Assembly (NCBI GenBank): GCA_900547455.1
Contig: URGV01000007.1
Location: 1-64,000, forward strand
Direction of reading: 5' to 3'
Source of the DNA: an uncultured Oscillospiraceae bacterium
Lineage (GTDB): Bacteria > Bacillota > Clostridia > Oscillospirales > Ruminococcaceae
DNA: 64,000 bases
Made by a program: the position numbers and the translations under genes. Shown one piece after another: positions 1-8,546 of this stretch. How positions within the stretch are numbered: the first letter of the stretch is position 1; every line of letters starts with the position of its first letter. The notes under the pieces are model-generated. The model saw nothing but the letters and a program-made list of their open reading frames with translations. It made no database searches and was not told where the DNA came from.

Positions 1-131
1 CAGCCCTTGGCGCGCCTTTGGTGACTTTCCCCGCGACGGGAAAGTCACCCGGGGTTTGGGGCGGAGCGCCCAAATGGTGGGTCGCAGTAGCTACCAGCTC
101 CGCAGAAACTCCCCAGGGGGGAAGCCCCCTT
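1..131. repeat. GC-rich hairpin segment, partial interspersed element
   Basis: This non-coding stretch holds several inverted repeats: GTGACTTTCCC paired with GGGAAAGTCAC at about 21-49, and a shorter G/C stem at about 55-76. It also carries GCAGAAACT at 102-110, which recurs in the repeats near 26.07 kb, 60.49 kb and 60.68 kb. It ends directly at the stop codon of the minus-strand gene at 132. It is cut by the window edge, so its full extent is unknown. Assignment to the same family as the later repeats rests on the short shared motif and the position, and is tentative. Confidence 0.4.
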
Positions 132-386
132 CTATACGCTGTAAGGCAAAATCATCAGGCTGATAAAACAAAGAATCCCCACCGCCAGGTTGACGGCGGT
201 GACCACCCACCGGCGCTTGACGGCGGAATAGACGACGGTGGCCAGCAGCAGGATGAGCGACAAAATCCAGCTGATAAAGACCGGCGTGCTCTGAAAGCCG
301 TTGGTATACAGCAAATAGACGACCAGCATCAGCACGCTCAAAGCCTGCAAAATCAGATACGCTCGGTCGTGAAGCAGTTTTTTCAT
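132..386 (-). CDS. small hydrophobic membrane protein
   Basis: An 84-residue protein starting MKKLLHDRAY. The start is chosen because AGGAGG lies about 8 bases upstream; the longer reading adds 23 residues without a ribosome site. It has about three hydrophobic segments, near residues 10-28, 34-54 and 60-80, so it is probably an integral membrane protein. No family is recognised and no catalytic motif is visible. It stands alone, divergent from the GntR/ABC operon, with its own extended -10 promoter. A function cannot be given. Confidence 0.7.
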   Translation of the reverse strand: MKKLLHDRAYLILQALSVLMLVVYLLYTNGFQSTPVFISWILSLILLLATVVYSAVKRRWVVTAVNLAVGILCFISLMILPYSV

Positions 387-441
387 CGGGAAAACCTCCT
401 GTCGATCACTTGTGCGGTAGGGAAGGGAGCCGCTTTTTTCC

Positions 442-470
442 AGTATAGCATGCAACTATGAATTTTTCTA
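442..470 (-). promoter_or_regulatory. promoter of the small membrane protein gene
   Basis: On the minus strand a -10 TATACT is preceded by TGC (extended -10), with a weak -35 TAGAAA at a 17-base spacing. It reads toward the gene starting at 386. Confidence 0.5.
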
Positions 471-490
471 CAAAAAACAGAAAAACCCCC

Positions 491-544
491 TTGACAACAG
501 GGAATAACTGTGATATCGTATATATACGATATATACAGTATATA
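491..544 (+). promoter_or_regulatory. promoter and palindromic operators of the gntR-ABC operon
   Basis: TTGACA at 491-496 is followed at about 17 bases by a TGATATCGT extended -10 region. A perfect 16-bp palindrome, ATCGTATATATACGAT, lies at 515-530, and a second near-palindrome, TATATACAGTATATA, at 530-544. The AT-rich GTATA/TATAC half-sites resemble operators of YtrA-type GntR repressors, so autoregulation by the product of the next gene is likely (inference). Confidence 0.65.
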
Positions 545-567
545 CGGACATAAGGATTGGTGATCTT

Positions 568-939
568 TTGAATCTGATTATCAGCAACTCCAGCGGGAAA
601 CCGATCTACGAGCAGATCACCGACCAGATCAAATCGAGCATCCTCAGTGGGGAATTGCAGGAGGGCCAGGCGCTTCCCTCGATGCGTGCGCTGGCGCGGG
701 ATCTGCGCATCAGCGTCATCACCACCAAGCGGGCTTATGAAGATCTGGAGCGGGACGGATTTGTCGTGACAGTGGCTGGAAAGGGGTGCTTTGTGGCGCC
801 CCGCAATTTGGAACTGATGCGGGAGGAGCACCGCAAAAAGGTGGAGGAGGCGCTGACAAAGGCGATCGAACAGGCAAAGGCAGCGTCGATCGACCTGCCG
901 GAGCTGGTCGAAATGCTCACCCTGCTGTACGAAGAGTAG
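568..939 (+). CDS. GntR family transcriptional regulator, YtrA subfamily
   Basis: A 123-residue regulator with an N-terminal winged helix-turn-helix (about residues 10-75, with the family signature around LPSMRALARDLRISVITTKR) and only a short helical tail, as in the YtrA subfamily, which lacks an effector domain. The start is TTG at 568, behind AAGGATTGGTGA; no in-frame ATG gives the full domain. It heads an operon with an ABC ATPase and a permease, and palindromic sites overlap its promoter, so it probably represses its own transporter operon. The inducing signal is unknown; related systems respond to cell-envelope stress. Confidence 0.9.
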   Translation: MNLIISNSSGKPIYEQITDQIKSSILSGELQEGQALPSMRALARDLRISVITTKRAYEDLERDGFVVTVAGKGCFVAPRNLELMREEHRKKVEEALTKAIEQAKAASIDLPELVEMLTLLYEE

Positions 940-968
940 ACTGCCTGCACGAAAGGACAGGGAATTCT

Positions 969-1829
969 ATGGAAAACACGATGATCTTACAGGTGAACAA
1001 TCTTTGCAAAAATTATTCGCAGTTTGCATTACAAAATGTCAGCTTCTCGCTGCCAAAGGGCAGCATCATGGGGCTGATCGGCGAGAACGGCGCGGGCAAA
1101 TCGACCACTATGCGCCTGATTCTGGGGCTCTGCAAGCCGGATAGCGGCAGCGTCTCGGTCTTTGGACACGAGGGTGTGACCGCCGCCGACCGCGAACAGA
1201 TCGGCGTAGTCTTTGACGAGCTGCCCTTTAACCAGACAATCTTTACTTCCCACCTGGGCAAGGTGATGGCGGGTATCTACCAGAACTGGGACATGGAACT
1301 CTATCAGCAATACCTCAAGCGGTTTGCTCTGCCGGACAAAAAGGAGCTCAAGGAATTTTCCCGCGGCATGAAGATGAAGCTCTCGCTGGCGGTGGCGCTC
1401 AGCCACGACGCAAAGCTGTTGATCCTCGACGAGCCGACCAGCGGCCTGGACCCGGTGGTGCGCTCGGAGATTTTGGACATCTTCCTGGAATTTATTTCGG
1501 ACGGGGAGCGGTCGATCCTGGTCTCCTCCCACATTACCAGCGACCTGGAGCGCATCGCCGACTACATCACCTTCATCCATCAGGGCAAGGTGCTGCTCAG
1601 CGAAAATAAGGACGAAATTCTCTACGGGTACGGCATCGCCAAGGCCGGCCGCGAACAGCTGCACCGGGTGGACCGCACGCTGGTGGCCGCCATCCAGGAC
1701 ACCCCCTACGGTAGCGAGGCGCTCATCACCGACCGGGAACGCTTCGAGCGGGAGTATCCCGACATCGTGCTCGACCCGGTCGACTTCGACGAGATGATGG
1801 TGCTGCTCTGCCGCGGCCAGAAGCTGTAG
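969..1829 (+). CDS. ABC transporter ATP-binding protein
   Basis: A 286-residue ATPase. Walker A GENGAGKST lies at about 38-46, the signature SRGMK at 131-135, Walker B LLILDEP at 150-156, a D-loop SGLD follows, and the switch histidine is near 188. The signature is SRGMK rather than LSGGQ, as is common in ABC-2 type exporters of the YtrB/CcmA group. The ATG at 969 follows a GGACAGGG ribosome site, 29 bases after the regulator. The C-terminal 60 residues form an extra domain typical of this group. It probably powers the membrane protein encoded next; the substrate is unknown. Confidence 0.9.
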   Translation: MENTMILQVNNLCKNYSQFALQNVSFSLPKGSIMGLIGENGAGKSTTMRLILGLCKPDSGSVSVFGHEGVTAADREQIGVVFDELPFNQTIFTSHLGKVMAGIYQNWDMELYQQYLKRFALPDKKELKEFSRGMKMKLSLAVALSHDAKLLILDEPTSGLDPVVRSEILDIFLEFISDGERSILVSSHITSDLERIADYITFIHQGKVLLSENKDEILYGYGIAKAGREQLHRVDRTLVAAIQDTPYGSEALITDRERFEREYPDIVLDPVDFDEMMVLLCRGQKL

Positions 1830-1874
1830 GAAAATGGTTTTGATAATTGTCTTTTGAAGGAAAGAAGGGTCTTT

Positions 1875-2495
1875 ATGAAAGGTCTTATTATGAACGATCT
1901 GTTCTCGCTGCGCAAGCTGCTGCGCTCGGTCGCGATGGTCTTTATCTTTTTCATGGTGCTCTGGGGCGCGATGGGCCAGCCGGCCTCGGGCGCTCTGATG
2001 ATCGGAGTACTGAGCGTCAGCTATATGCTCAACCTGTTCTCCTACGACGAATTTTACCACTGGGACCAGTACGCCGCCATCCTGCCGGTCAGCAGCAGGC
2101 AGCTGGTGCTGGCAAGATATGCAAGCTTTGCACTCACCTCGCTGGTGGCCACCACCGTCGCCGCGGTGTATATGCTGGTGATGCAGGTGCCGCTCGACGA
2201 GTTTGTCATGGTGGTCATCGCTTCACTTTGCATGCAGACCTATACGGCGGCGATCATCATCCCCTTTGCCTACAAGTTCGGCGTGCAGAAGGGCAGAATC
2301 TTCTACATGCTGTTGATGTTCGTCCCCTTCGGCATCTTTTTGGGAGCCTTAGGGATTGCGTTTGAGGGCGGCGGTGCGCAGGCGGTCAATCAGATCGCGT
2401 TTTTGATTTTCGGCGCACTGCTGGTTCTCTTCCTGCTCGGGGTGCTGGTTTCCATCCGCATCTCGATCCGGATTGTCAGCCGCAAGCAGTATTAG
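1875..2495 (+). CDS. ABC-2 type transporter permease
   Basis: A 206-residue polytopic membrane protein with about six hydrophobic segments. The stretch around YAAILPVSSRQLVLARY matches the ABC2_membrane_5 family found in clostridial GntR/ABC cassettes. The ATG at 1875 is preferred over a TTG at 1854 because GGAAAGAAGGG lies just before it. It is the third gene of the GntR-ATPase-permease operon and would form the transport channel with the ATPase. Its stop overlaps by 4 bases the stop of the convergent gene. Confidence 0.85.
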   Translation: MKGLIMNDLFSLRKLLRSVAMVFIFFMVLWGAMGQPASGALMIGVLSVSYMLNLFSYDEFYHWDQYAAILPVSSRQLVLARYASFALTSLVATTVAAVYMLVMQVPLDEFVMVVIASLCMQTYTAAIIIPFAYKFGVQKGRIFYMLLMFVPFGIFLGALGIAFEGGGAQAVNQIAFLIFGALLVLFLLGVLVSIRISIRIVSRKQY

Positions 2496-2884
2496 CCGCC
2501 CCAAATTTGCCGCAGCAGCCAGACGCTTTCCCCGGCGGCGCGCCAACCGGCGGGGATCAGCACGCCGTACTGCCGGTAGAGCCGGCTGGCGGTCCGCTGC
2601 AGCTGGCGCAGCTCACCAGAAGAAATCTCCATCTTCCATCCAAGGAAACTCAATGAAAAGGCATCTGTCCCCCCGGACAGGTGCCTTTTCCCGTCTTCGG
2701 CAAGGCGGCTGGAGCTGGGCAGCACCACCGAGAGCGCCGGTTCCTGTACGCTGTCGCCGTGGTAGGCGACGTAAAAAAAGCCGGACAGAAAGCCGATGAA
2801 CAGGGCGGTAATCAAAAAACTTTGCCAGAACAGGCGCGCCTGCCGCCTGGACGGCAGGCGGATGTGCGAGGACAAAAGGTGCAT
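2492..2884 (-). CDS. membrane-anchored protein of unknown function
   Basis: A 130-residue protein with one clear transmembrane helix at about residues 19-42 (WQSFLITALFIGFLSGFFYV), preceded by a basic N-terminus, then a likely extracytoplasmic domain of about 85 residues. A strong AAGGAGG site precedes the ATG, which supports a real gene. It converges on the ABC permease and stands alone. No family was recognised. Confidence 0.65.
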   Translation of the reverse strand: MHLLSSHIRLPSRRQARLFWQSFLITALFIGFLSGFFYVAYHGDSVQEPALSVVLPSSSRLAEDGKRHLSGGTDAFSLSFLGWKMEISSGELRQLQRTASRLYRQYGVLIPAGWRAAGESVWLLRQIWGG

Positions 2885-3021
2885 GACAACTCCTCCTTAT
2901 TCCTTCTTCTGATGGACAGGATGCGCAGCAGAGGGGAAACTATGCGTCTTTTGTAAAAAGAAGAAAAAAATCCAGCCGCCGGGAACCTTGCCCGATGGCT
3001 GGACCAATATCAAAAAGGGAG

Positions 3022-3767
3022 TTAAACCAATTGGCTGAGCAGAAAGAGAACAAGCAGATGGATGGGGTAAAACCAGTAGAAGCCCCACTGGATCAGCTTG
3101 CTCTTGGGTCCGCGCTGGCCGTTGTAGCGGCGCAGCAGAGGGATGGAAAAGAGGATGCCGAGCTTTGCCAAAACCGAGGTGCTGTAGGCCAGAGCCTGCA
3201 GCTCGTACAGGGTGGTGACGGCGATGTGGGAGGCGGTCTGCGGGTTCTTTTCCCCGTGGAAGATGCCGAACAGCAGCACCATCAGCACCGCGATGTAGTT
3301 CCAGTCCGCCGGGTAGGCAAGCAGGCAGCAGACCCCGATTCCGATGAGCTTGCGCACCATGCCCCAGTCCTTGCGGTGGTAGATGGTCAGGGCAATCAGC
3401 CCCAGCAGCAGCGCCCACAGCACGTCGGTGGCCTGCCAGAAGGCCCAGACGTTGTAGCCAAAGCAGAGGGCAAAGGGGACGTGGGAGATGACCGCCATGA
3501 CAAAGAGCCGCTTCATGTACCGCCACAGATTGGAGGTGTGGTAGTAACCTTCCGCAATCAAAAAGCACATGATGGGTGCGGTCAGCCTCCCGGGCATCCG
3601 CAGCACCTCATAGATGGCCAGATCGTGCGGGATGAACACAACCATGCAGTGGTCAAACACCATGGCCGCGATGGCGATGAGCTTGAGCTGGTTGGAGGTG
3701 AAGGCGATTTTTCTGCTTTTGCTTTGGTGTATTCTATCTGCATGGGATTCGCGACAGCCTTTGCCAT
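3022..3767 (-). CDS. TraX-family membrane protein, apparent 1-base frameshift near the start
   Basis: The body resembles the TraX family of polytopic membrane proteins: the opening NQLKLIAIAAMVFDH, the GRLTAPIMCFLIAEGY segment and about eight membrane segments. The only ATG with a good ribosome site (AAAGGAGG before position 3767) lies in another frame and encodes MAKAVANPMQIEYTKAKAEK. One extra A in the A5 run (T5 at 3708-3712 on the plus strand) would fuse this leader in frame to KIAFTSNQLK. The long in-frame reading instead starts at a TTG at 3840, inside the preceding lipoprotein gene. Either a base is missing, or slippage or frameshifting occurs, or the copy is decaying. TraX proteins are acetyltransferase-like; the substrate here is unknown. 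Confidence 0.75.
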
Positions 3768-3791
3768 TTGGTATCCTCCTTTCAAGTATGT

Positions 3792-5060
3792 TTACTCTGC
3801 GCTGGCTCCTTCGATGGTCACCGGCTCGGTGGAGTGGCAAACCAGCTCCCAGGCATCCTGATCCGCAGGAAAGAGGATGACAGCGGAGGCGTCCCGCGCC
3901 ATCAGTTCCGGGGTGGCCAGGATGACGCCCTCTTCGTTAAGACCCGGGTCGCCCATCGAGGCGGTGTCCCACTCGGCATAGCGGCGGGACTGGTAGGGGT
4001 CGGACACCAGATAATAGCCGGTGCCGTTCTGCTCGACATAGCCGTTGATGACCATGTAGTGCTGGGCGGGGGTGAAGTTTGCCGTGCCGGCAGTTTCATG
4101 GACAATCGCCATGGCGTTGTCGTTCTGGATGGCGTCCAGGATGTAGTTCCAGTCCACCTCCTGCTGCCCTTCAGTCGGGTCGGTGTAGTAGATTTCCGGC
4201 TCCACAATGCCGAACAGGTCGGCCGCCACCGTCATAAAGGTGTCGTCGACACCGGAGGCGGTGATGCGGTAGCCGTTTTCCTGCACATAGTCGATCAGGT
4301 CGGTGGGGTCCAGCTCGCGGTGCAGGTAGGTGGAGCCGACCATCGTCATCGACATGACGCCGCAGGCGCGGTCATAGGCGGTGTCGTCCACCTCGTTGGG
4401 GCTGGCGGCGTTCGGGAACGGATAGTCCCGCCAGTCCGGGTCGGTCTGCGCCACATAGTAAAGCCCCAGGTCGGAGCCGTCACGCAGCAGGCTGCCGTCG
4501 ATGCCCGCCTCAATCATCTGGGCCTTGTAGACGGTGTAGATGTCCTGCTGCATCTCCTCGGGCAGGGTGGGCAGGAGGTTCAGCAGATAGACCGTCTGCT
4601 CGCTCATGCTGGTCTGGGGTTCCAGCTGGCAGAAGGTGTACAGTGTCTCCACCAACGTCTGCAGGTGGGTGTCGTAGTAATCCAGCACCTCCGGCCGCGC
4701 CTGGGTGTGGGAGACAAACTGCAGCTCACTGTCGCCGTAGGTGGCAAAGAGCGCGGCTTTGATCTCCGAGACGGTTTCAGAGCGTTCGCCCGGCAGGGTG
4801 CCTTCAGTGGTATCCAGCGAGGTGAGCGTCTCCTCCGAGAGCAGGATGGGGTAAAACTCCACGCCGCCGAAGGTGAAGGTCGGCAGCGGCTCGGCCTCAG
4901 GCTGCTCGATTTCGGTGGATTCCGTCTCGGTGAAGCTTTCAGCCTGCGCGCTCTGCGACTCGGCAGCGGAATCTTCCGGGGTGGAGGTTGCCGACCGGCT
5001 GCACCCGGCAAAGGAGGCCAGAATCAGCAGCGCAAGCAGGATGCCTTTCCAAGATTTCAT
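3792..5060 (-). CDS. lipoprotein with C39-like peptidase fold
   Basis: A 422-residue exported protein. A type II signal peptide ends in the lipobox SFAGC (Cys20), followed by an acidic Ser/Glu-rich linker and a C-terminal papain-like domain. Cys233 in RACGVMSM, His334 in AQHYMVINGY and Asp354 in VSDPY fall where the catalytic triad of C39-like proteins would lie. That makes a peptidase or a peptide-binding relative likely, acting outside the membrane. It is 24 bases upstream of the TraX-like gene and probably co-transcribed with it. The substrate is unknown. Confidence 0.75.
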   Translation of the reverse strand: MKSWKGILLALLILASFAGCSRSATSTPEDSAAESQSAQAESFTETESTEIEQPEAEPLPTFTFGGVEFYPILLSEETLTSLDTTEGTLPGERSETVSEIKAALFATYGDSELQFVSHTQARPEVLDYYDTHLQTLVETLYTFCQLEPQTSMSEQTVYLLNLLPTLPEEMQQDIYTVYKAQMIEAGIDGSLLRDGSDLGLYYVAQTDPDWRDYPFPNAASPNEVDDTAYDRACGVMSMTMVGSTYLHRELDPTDLIDYVQENGYRITASGVDDTFMTVAADLFGIVEPEIYYTDPTEGQQEVDWNYILDAIQNDNAMAIVHETAGTANFTPAQHYMVINGYVEQNGTGYYLVSDPYQSRRYAEWDTASMGDPGLNEEGVILATPELMARDASAVILFPADQDAWELVCHSTEPVTIEGASAE

Positions 5061-5573
5061 AAAAATTCACTCCCATTCGTTATTCATTCATGCTGCCGCA
5101 TCCGTTCGATGAGAAAAGAAAAACAATATGGAACAATTTTTCTGTTTTTGTATGGCCTTCGCATAACGGCAAGCAGAAAAGAGGGGGAAAGATGCGGCTT
5201 TGTTTTTGATTTCCAATTTGTCTAATACACGACAAAAGACGGTAAATGAAAGGGAGAAAATCCAAAAAAGAATCAGGAAACGACAGATTTCGTCAAAATG
5301 ACACACCTTTACCCCTTTATCATACCACATTTTGCATGAGAGAGGAAGAAGCAATTGGTTTCTAGTCTGTAAATTCGCAGATGATGAGGATGACATTTTG
5401 TACGAAAGGTTGTTCTGATTTTTGGGCGAGTGTAAAATTTTCGCCTCGTGGAGGGATTTGTCGAATATCGAATAAATATACAAGTATATTGTAGGTCATC
5501 CTGTGCAGAATAGCAAATGCTTATTTTGAATGTAAAAGGATAGCCAAAACTTATGGATACCTCCGGGGCAGCG
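5061..5573. other. AT-rich intergenic stretch without a supported gene
   Basis: About 500 bases of much lower GC than the surroundings lie between two minus-strand units. An antisense-like reading frame at 5088-5483 lacks a ribosome site and recognisable domains. The upstream promoter of the lipoprotein gene should lie here, but I could not pick one box with confidence. Confidence 0.5.
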
Positions 5574-5574
5574 C

Positions 5575-5610
5575 AAAAAAAGAGCCCTCCGGCCGGGGCC
5601 GGAAGGCTCT
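5575..5610 (-). terminator. intrinsic terminator of the M23 peptidase gene
   Basis: A GC-rich hairpin (AGAGCC, then TCCGGCC paired with GGCCGGA and GGCTCT) is followed on the minus strand by a run of seven T. Confidence 0.85.
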
Positions 5611-5641
5611 GAAAAGATGGTTGTGGGTTTTGTCTGGCAGG

Positions 5642-8101
5642 CTAATAGCTATAGCCGATGTAGTCGCGCGCGTCCAGGAAGGCGCCGCTGCTGCTGATAA
5701 TCTCGAAGTGGCAGTGGTTTCCGGTCGCGTTGCCGGTTCGTCCAACATAGCCAATGACCTGACCCTGGCTGACCTGCTGGCCGACGTAGGTTGCAAGCTC
5801 GCTGCAATGGGCATAACGTGTCTTGGTGCCATCCGGGTGGCTGATCAGGACGTTATAACCATAGCCGTTGGACCAGCCGGCGTAGATGACGGTGCCGGCC
5901 TTGGAGGCCCAGATGGTGGTGCCTGCGTCCGCGGCGATGTCGGTGCCGGTGTGGTTATCGTAGCCCCAGATCGGGCAGGTGATGTAGCCGCCGTTGACCG
6001 GCCAGATGTAGCCGCCGACATTGGACTCGGTGGACGGGGTGCCGGAACCGCTGAAGTTGTACTGGGTGCTGGTCAGCGATCCGACCACGATTTGGGCGTT
6101 GACCGGCTCGACGATGACCGTCTCGGAGAGGACGGTGCGCTCGGTCTCGTAGCCGTTGATGTAGGTGATCTGGCTGACGACCTCCTCCAGGCCCTTCTGT
6201 CCCTCCTGCACAACCTCCTCATAGGTCGATTCCTTGTTGTGGTCGACCTCGGTCTCGGTGGTGTAGGGGATTTCCCGCTCCTCGGTGACGGTGCGGACCA
6301 TCTGCGTCTGCAAGAATGGCTGCTCGTGGGAGATAATCAGCGTGTCGCCCACCAGCATGGTCTGGGTGACCTCGGGGTTTAAGTCGATCAGCGTCTGGGT
6401 GGGGATGCCGACCTTGTCCGCAACCAGCGAAGGCGAGTCGCCCTCCTGGATGGTGTAGGTCTGTTCGCCCTCCACGACGGTGTCGAGTTTGGCGTTGATG
6501 GCGTCCAGGCTCTCGATGGAGGAGACTGGATAGAGGCCTTCCTCCACGCGGATGGACTGTACAAAGGTGACCACGGCGTCCTCCGGAATGGTGGTGGCCG
6601 TTTCTTCGGTCTGGGTTGTATCTTCTTCTGTTTGGGTGGTGTCCTCGCCGGAGGATTGTTCTTCGGTGGGCTGTTCCTCCTCGCTGCTCTGCTCGCCGGC
6701 GGTGTCGTCGGACGATTCTTCCGCAGGGGCGGAGCCGTCGGAGATGATCAGTTCCTCGCCCACCAGCATGGTGCGGCTGACCTCAGGGTTGAGGTCGGTG
6801 AGGGTTTCCACCGAGACGTCAAATTCGATGGCGATGTCCCACAGCGAGTCGCCCTCCTGGATGGTGTAGGTCTGCCGCTGGCCGGAAGAAGTGGAGGATG
6901 ATTCCTCGGTATCCTCGGCGGCGGGCTGATCCTCCTGGGAGGTCGTCTCTGCGGCAGGTTCCTCGATGGTTGTCTCTTCCTCCGTCTGCTGTGTGGAGGA
7001 GGAGTCGGAAGAACCTTCGGAGATAATCAATTCTTCGCCCACCAGCATGGTCTGGCTGACGTCGGGGTTAAGCTCGGTGAGGGTTTCGACCGAAACGCCG
7101 TATTCCATCGCGATATCCCACAGCGAGTCGCCCTCCTGAATCACATGGGTCTGGGCGAGGGAGCTTTGCGGCTCCTCGGTGGATTCTTCAGGTTCGGTGG
7201 TTTCCTCCGGTGGGGTTGTCTCCGCTGGTTCGGTAGCTTCTTCGGGTTCGGTGGTTTCTTCCGGCTGGGTGGTTTCTTCCTCGGCGGGCTGCAGCTCGCT
7301 GACCGGAACGCCGGGCTGGTAGGTGCCGTCGCGGCGGGATTTTAAGCTGAGCAGCAGCTCGTCCCCATCAGAGACCGCGCCGATAAATTCGTCATCGACA
7401 TACAGGCCGGCGCCCTCGGCAATCTCGTTGCCGGAAGCGCGGATGATGTTGTTGATGAGGATGTCCTCGCCGGAGATCTGGTCGTCCTGAACAACTTCCA
7501 AAGAATAGATCGGCACGCTGTCTTCCGGAGGCAGATAAGCCTCGTTGACAATGCGCTCACGCACCTTGGCTTCCGCCTCGGTGAAGGCCGATTCTGAAAG
7601 GATATAGCCGATGTGCTCGCCGTTATATTCGACCCGCAGGCCGTAGCGCAGCGTGCCAAAATGCTGGACGGTGAAGGTCAGCACCACCATGGCCGCGATG
7701 GGCAGCAGGTAGTTGACCGCGCGGGTCATCATCTTTGCGGCGGGAGCAATGGCCTTTAAAAATGCCAGCGGATGCAGCTTGCCGCTCTGTTGACGGCGGC
7801 GCTTCCACTCCTGTAAAGCCTGGAAGGTGCGGTCAAACGCCACCTTCCATTCGTATTTCCAGGATTTCTGGGTGATGGAGGCGGCTGCGCGCTGCTCCCG
7901 GATATCAAGATAGGCGCTGCGAATCTTCCACTTCAGGTGCAGGCAGGTTTTGCGCAGGACCCGGCGGGAGCGGCGGCAGTAACGAATAATCCTTGCGCCG
8001 AGCAGATAGCAGACGGCGTAGATCAGGTATGCCAAAGAAACGTGTTCAGCAGGACCAGAAGCGGCCGGTTTGGTTGATTTATTGTTTTCTGGGTTTGACA
8101 C
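5642..8101 (-). CDS. membrane-anchored M23 metallopeptidase with three LysM domains and a G5 domain
   Basis: An 819-residue cell-wall hydrolase. In order: a basic cytoplasmic region, one membrane helix at about 131-149, an extracellular part, three LysM modules (about 318-361, 411-454, 548-592) separated by acidic Glu/Thr/Ser-rich linkers, a G5 domain (about 601-675) and a C-terminal M23 endopeptidase. Zinc ligands are visible as HTGTD (His717, Asp721) and HCH (His796, His798), with YAH (His765). The GTG at 8101 is chosen because AAAGGAG lies 10 bases before it; a TTG 30 bases earlier has no site. It probably cleaves peptidoglycan cross-bridges at the cell surface. LysM1 and LysM2 are near copies. 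Confidence 0.92.
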   Translation of the reverse strand: MSNPENNKSTKPAASGPAEHVSLAYLIYAVCYLLGARIIRYCRRSRRVLRKTCLHLKWKIRSAYLDIREQRAAASITQKSWKYEWKVAFDRTFQALQEWKRRRQQSGKLHPLAFLKAIAPAAKMMTRAVNYLLPIAAMVVLTFTVQHFGTLRYGLRVEYNGEHIGYILSESAFTEAEAKVRERIVNEAYLPPEDSVPIYSLEVVQDDQISGEDILINNIIRASGNEIAEGAGLYVDDEFIGAVSDGDELLLSLKSRRDGTYQPGVPVSELQPAEEETTQPEETTEPEEATEPAETTPPEETTEPEESTEEPQSSLAQTHVIQEGDSLWDIAMEYGVSVETLTELNPDVSQTMLVGEELIISEGSSDSSSTQQTEEETTIEEPAAETTSQEDQPAAEDTEESSSTSSGQRQTYTIQEGDSLWDIAIEFDVSVETLTDLNPEVSRTMLVGEELIISDGSAPAEESSDDTAGEQSSEEEQPTEEQSSGEDTTQTEEDTTQTEETATTIPEDAVVTFVQSIRVEEGLYPVSSIESLDAINAKLDTVVEGEQTYTIQEGDSPSLVADKVGIPTQTLIDLNPEVTQTMLVGDTLIISHEQPFLQTQMVRTVTEEREIPYTTETEVDHNKESTYEEVVQEGQKGLEEVVSQITYINGYETERTVLSETVIVEPVNAQIVVGSLTSTQYNFSGSGTPSTESNVGGYIWPVNGGYITCPIWGYDNHTGTDIAADAGTTIWASKAGTVIYAGWSNGYGYNVLISHPDGTKTRYAHCSELATYVGQQVSQGQVIGYVGRTGNATGNHCHFEIISSSGAFLDARDYIGYSY

Positions 8102-8166
8102 CCGTAACTCGCTCCTTTCCCTGTAGATCAAAAAAGTGACAACTTCAAATTGTGACAGCTTTTTTT

Positions 8167-8195
8167 ATTATAAGCGTTTTTTGTCCCGGATTCAA
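8167..8195 (-). promoter_or_regulatory. promoter of the M23 peptidase gene
   Basis: On the minus strand TTGAAT and TATAAT are separated by 17 bases, about 65 bases upstream of the GTG start. The leader contains TGTCAC twice in direct orientation. Confidence 0.65.
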
Positions 8196-8546
8196 GATTT
8201 GTAACAGGATTGATACCGAAAAAGCGGTCGAGACAGGCAAAACCGCCCCCACAATTGGCAGTTTTGGGTGCCTGTGACTGTGTAAGGTGCACAACCGGCG
8301 CATCACGGAGGACGTTTATAAGTTTAACGGAATTTTTTAAATAAGAACAGGGCCAAATTATAGACGTTTTGTGAAGAAACAATGGACGAACCATTATTTC
8401 CTGGGTAATTTGTAAAAGAAGCGGTTCGACTGAGGGCCTTTCTGGCGGGGAACTTTGGGAAAATAGTTGGCGGCTCTTTTAAAACCAGGCAGGATTTGAT
8501 ACAATAAAAGGAAAGAACAAGACAGAAAAAGGAGAGGTTTGACACC
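8196..8546. other. divergent intergenic region
   Basis: No gene is seen. A weak plus-strand promoter may lie near 8481-8510, where TTTTAA precedes TACAAT by 17 bases, serving the methyltransferase gene at 8547. No riboswitch could be identified. Confidence 0.4.

Noticed and set aside
5088..5483. A 131-codon minus-strand frame in the AT-rich gap
   Set aside because: No ribosome site, no recognisable domain, and low-complexity AT-rich sequence; the start overlaps nothing functional.
8102..8166. Possible c-di-AMP riboswitch before the cell-wall hydrolase
   Set aside because: The leader is only about 60 bases long and lacks the conserved riboswitch core.
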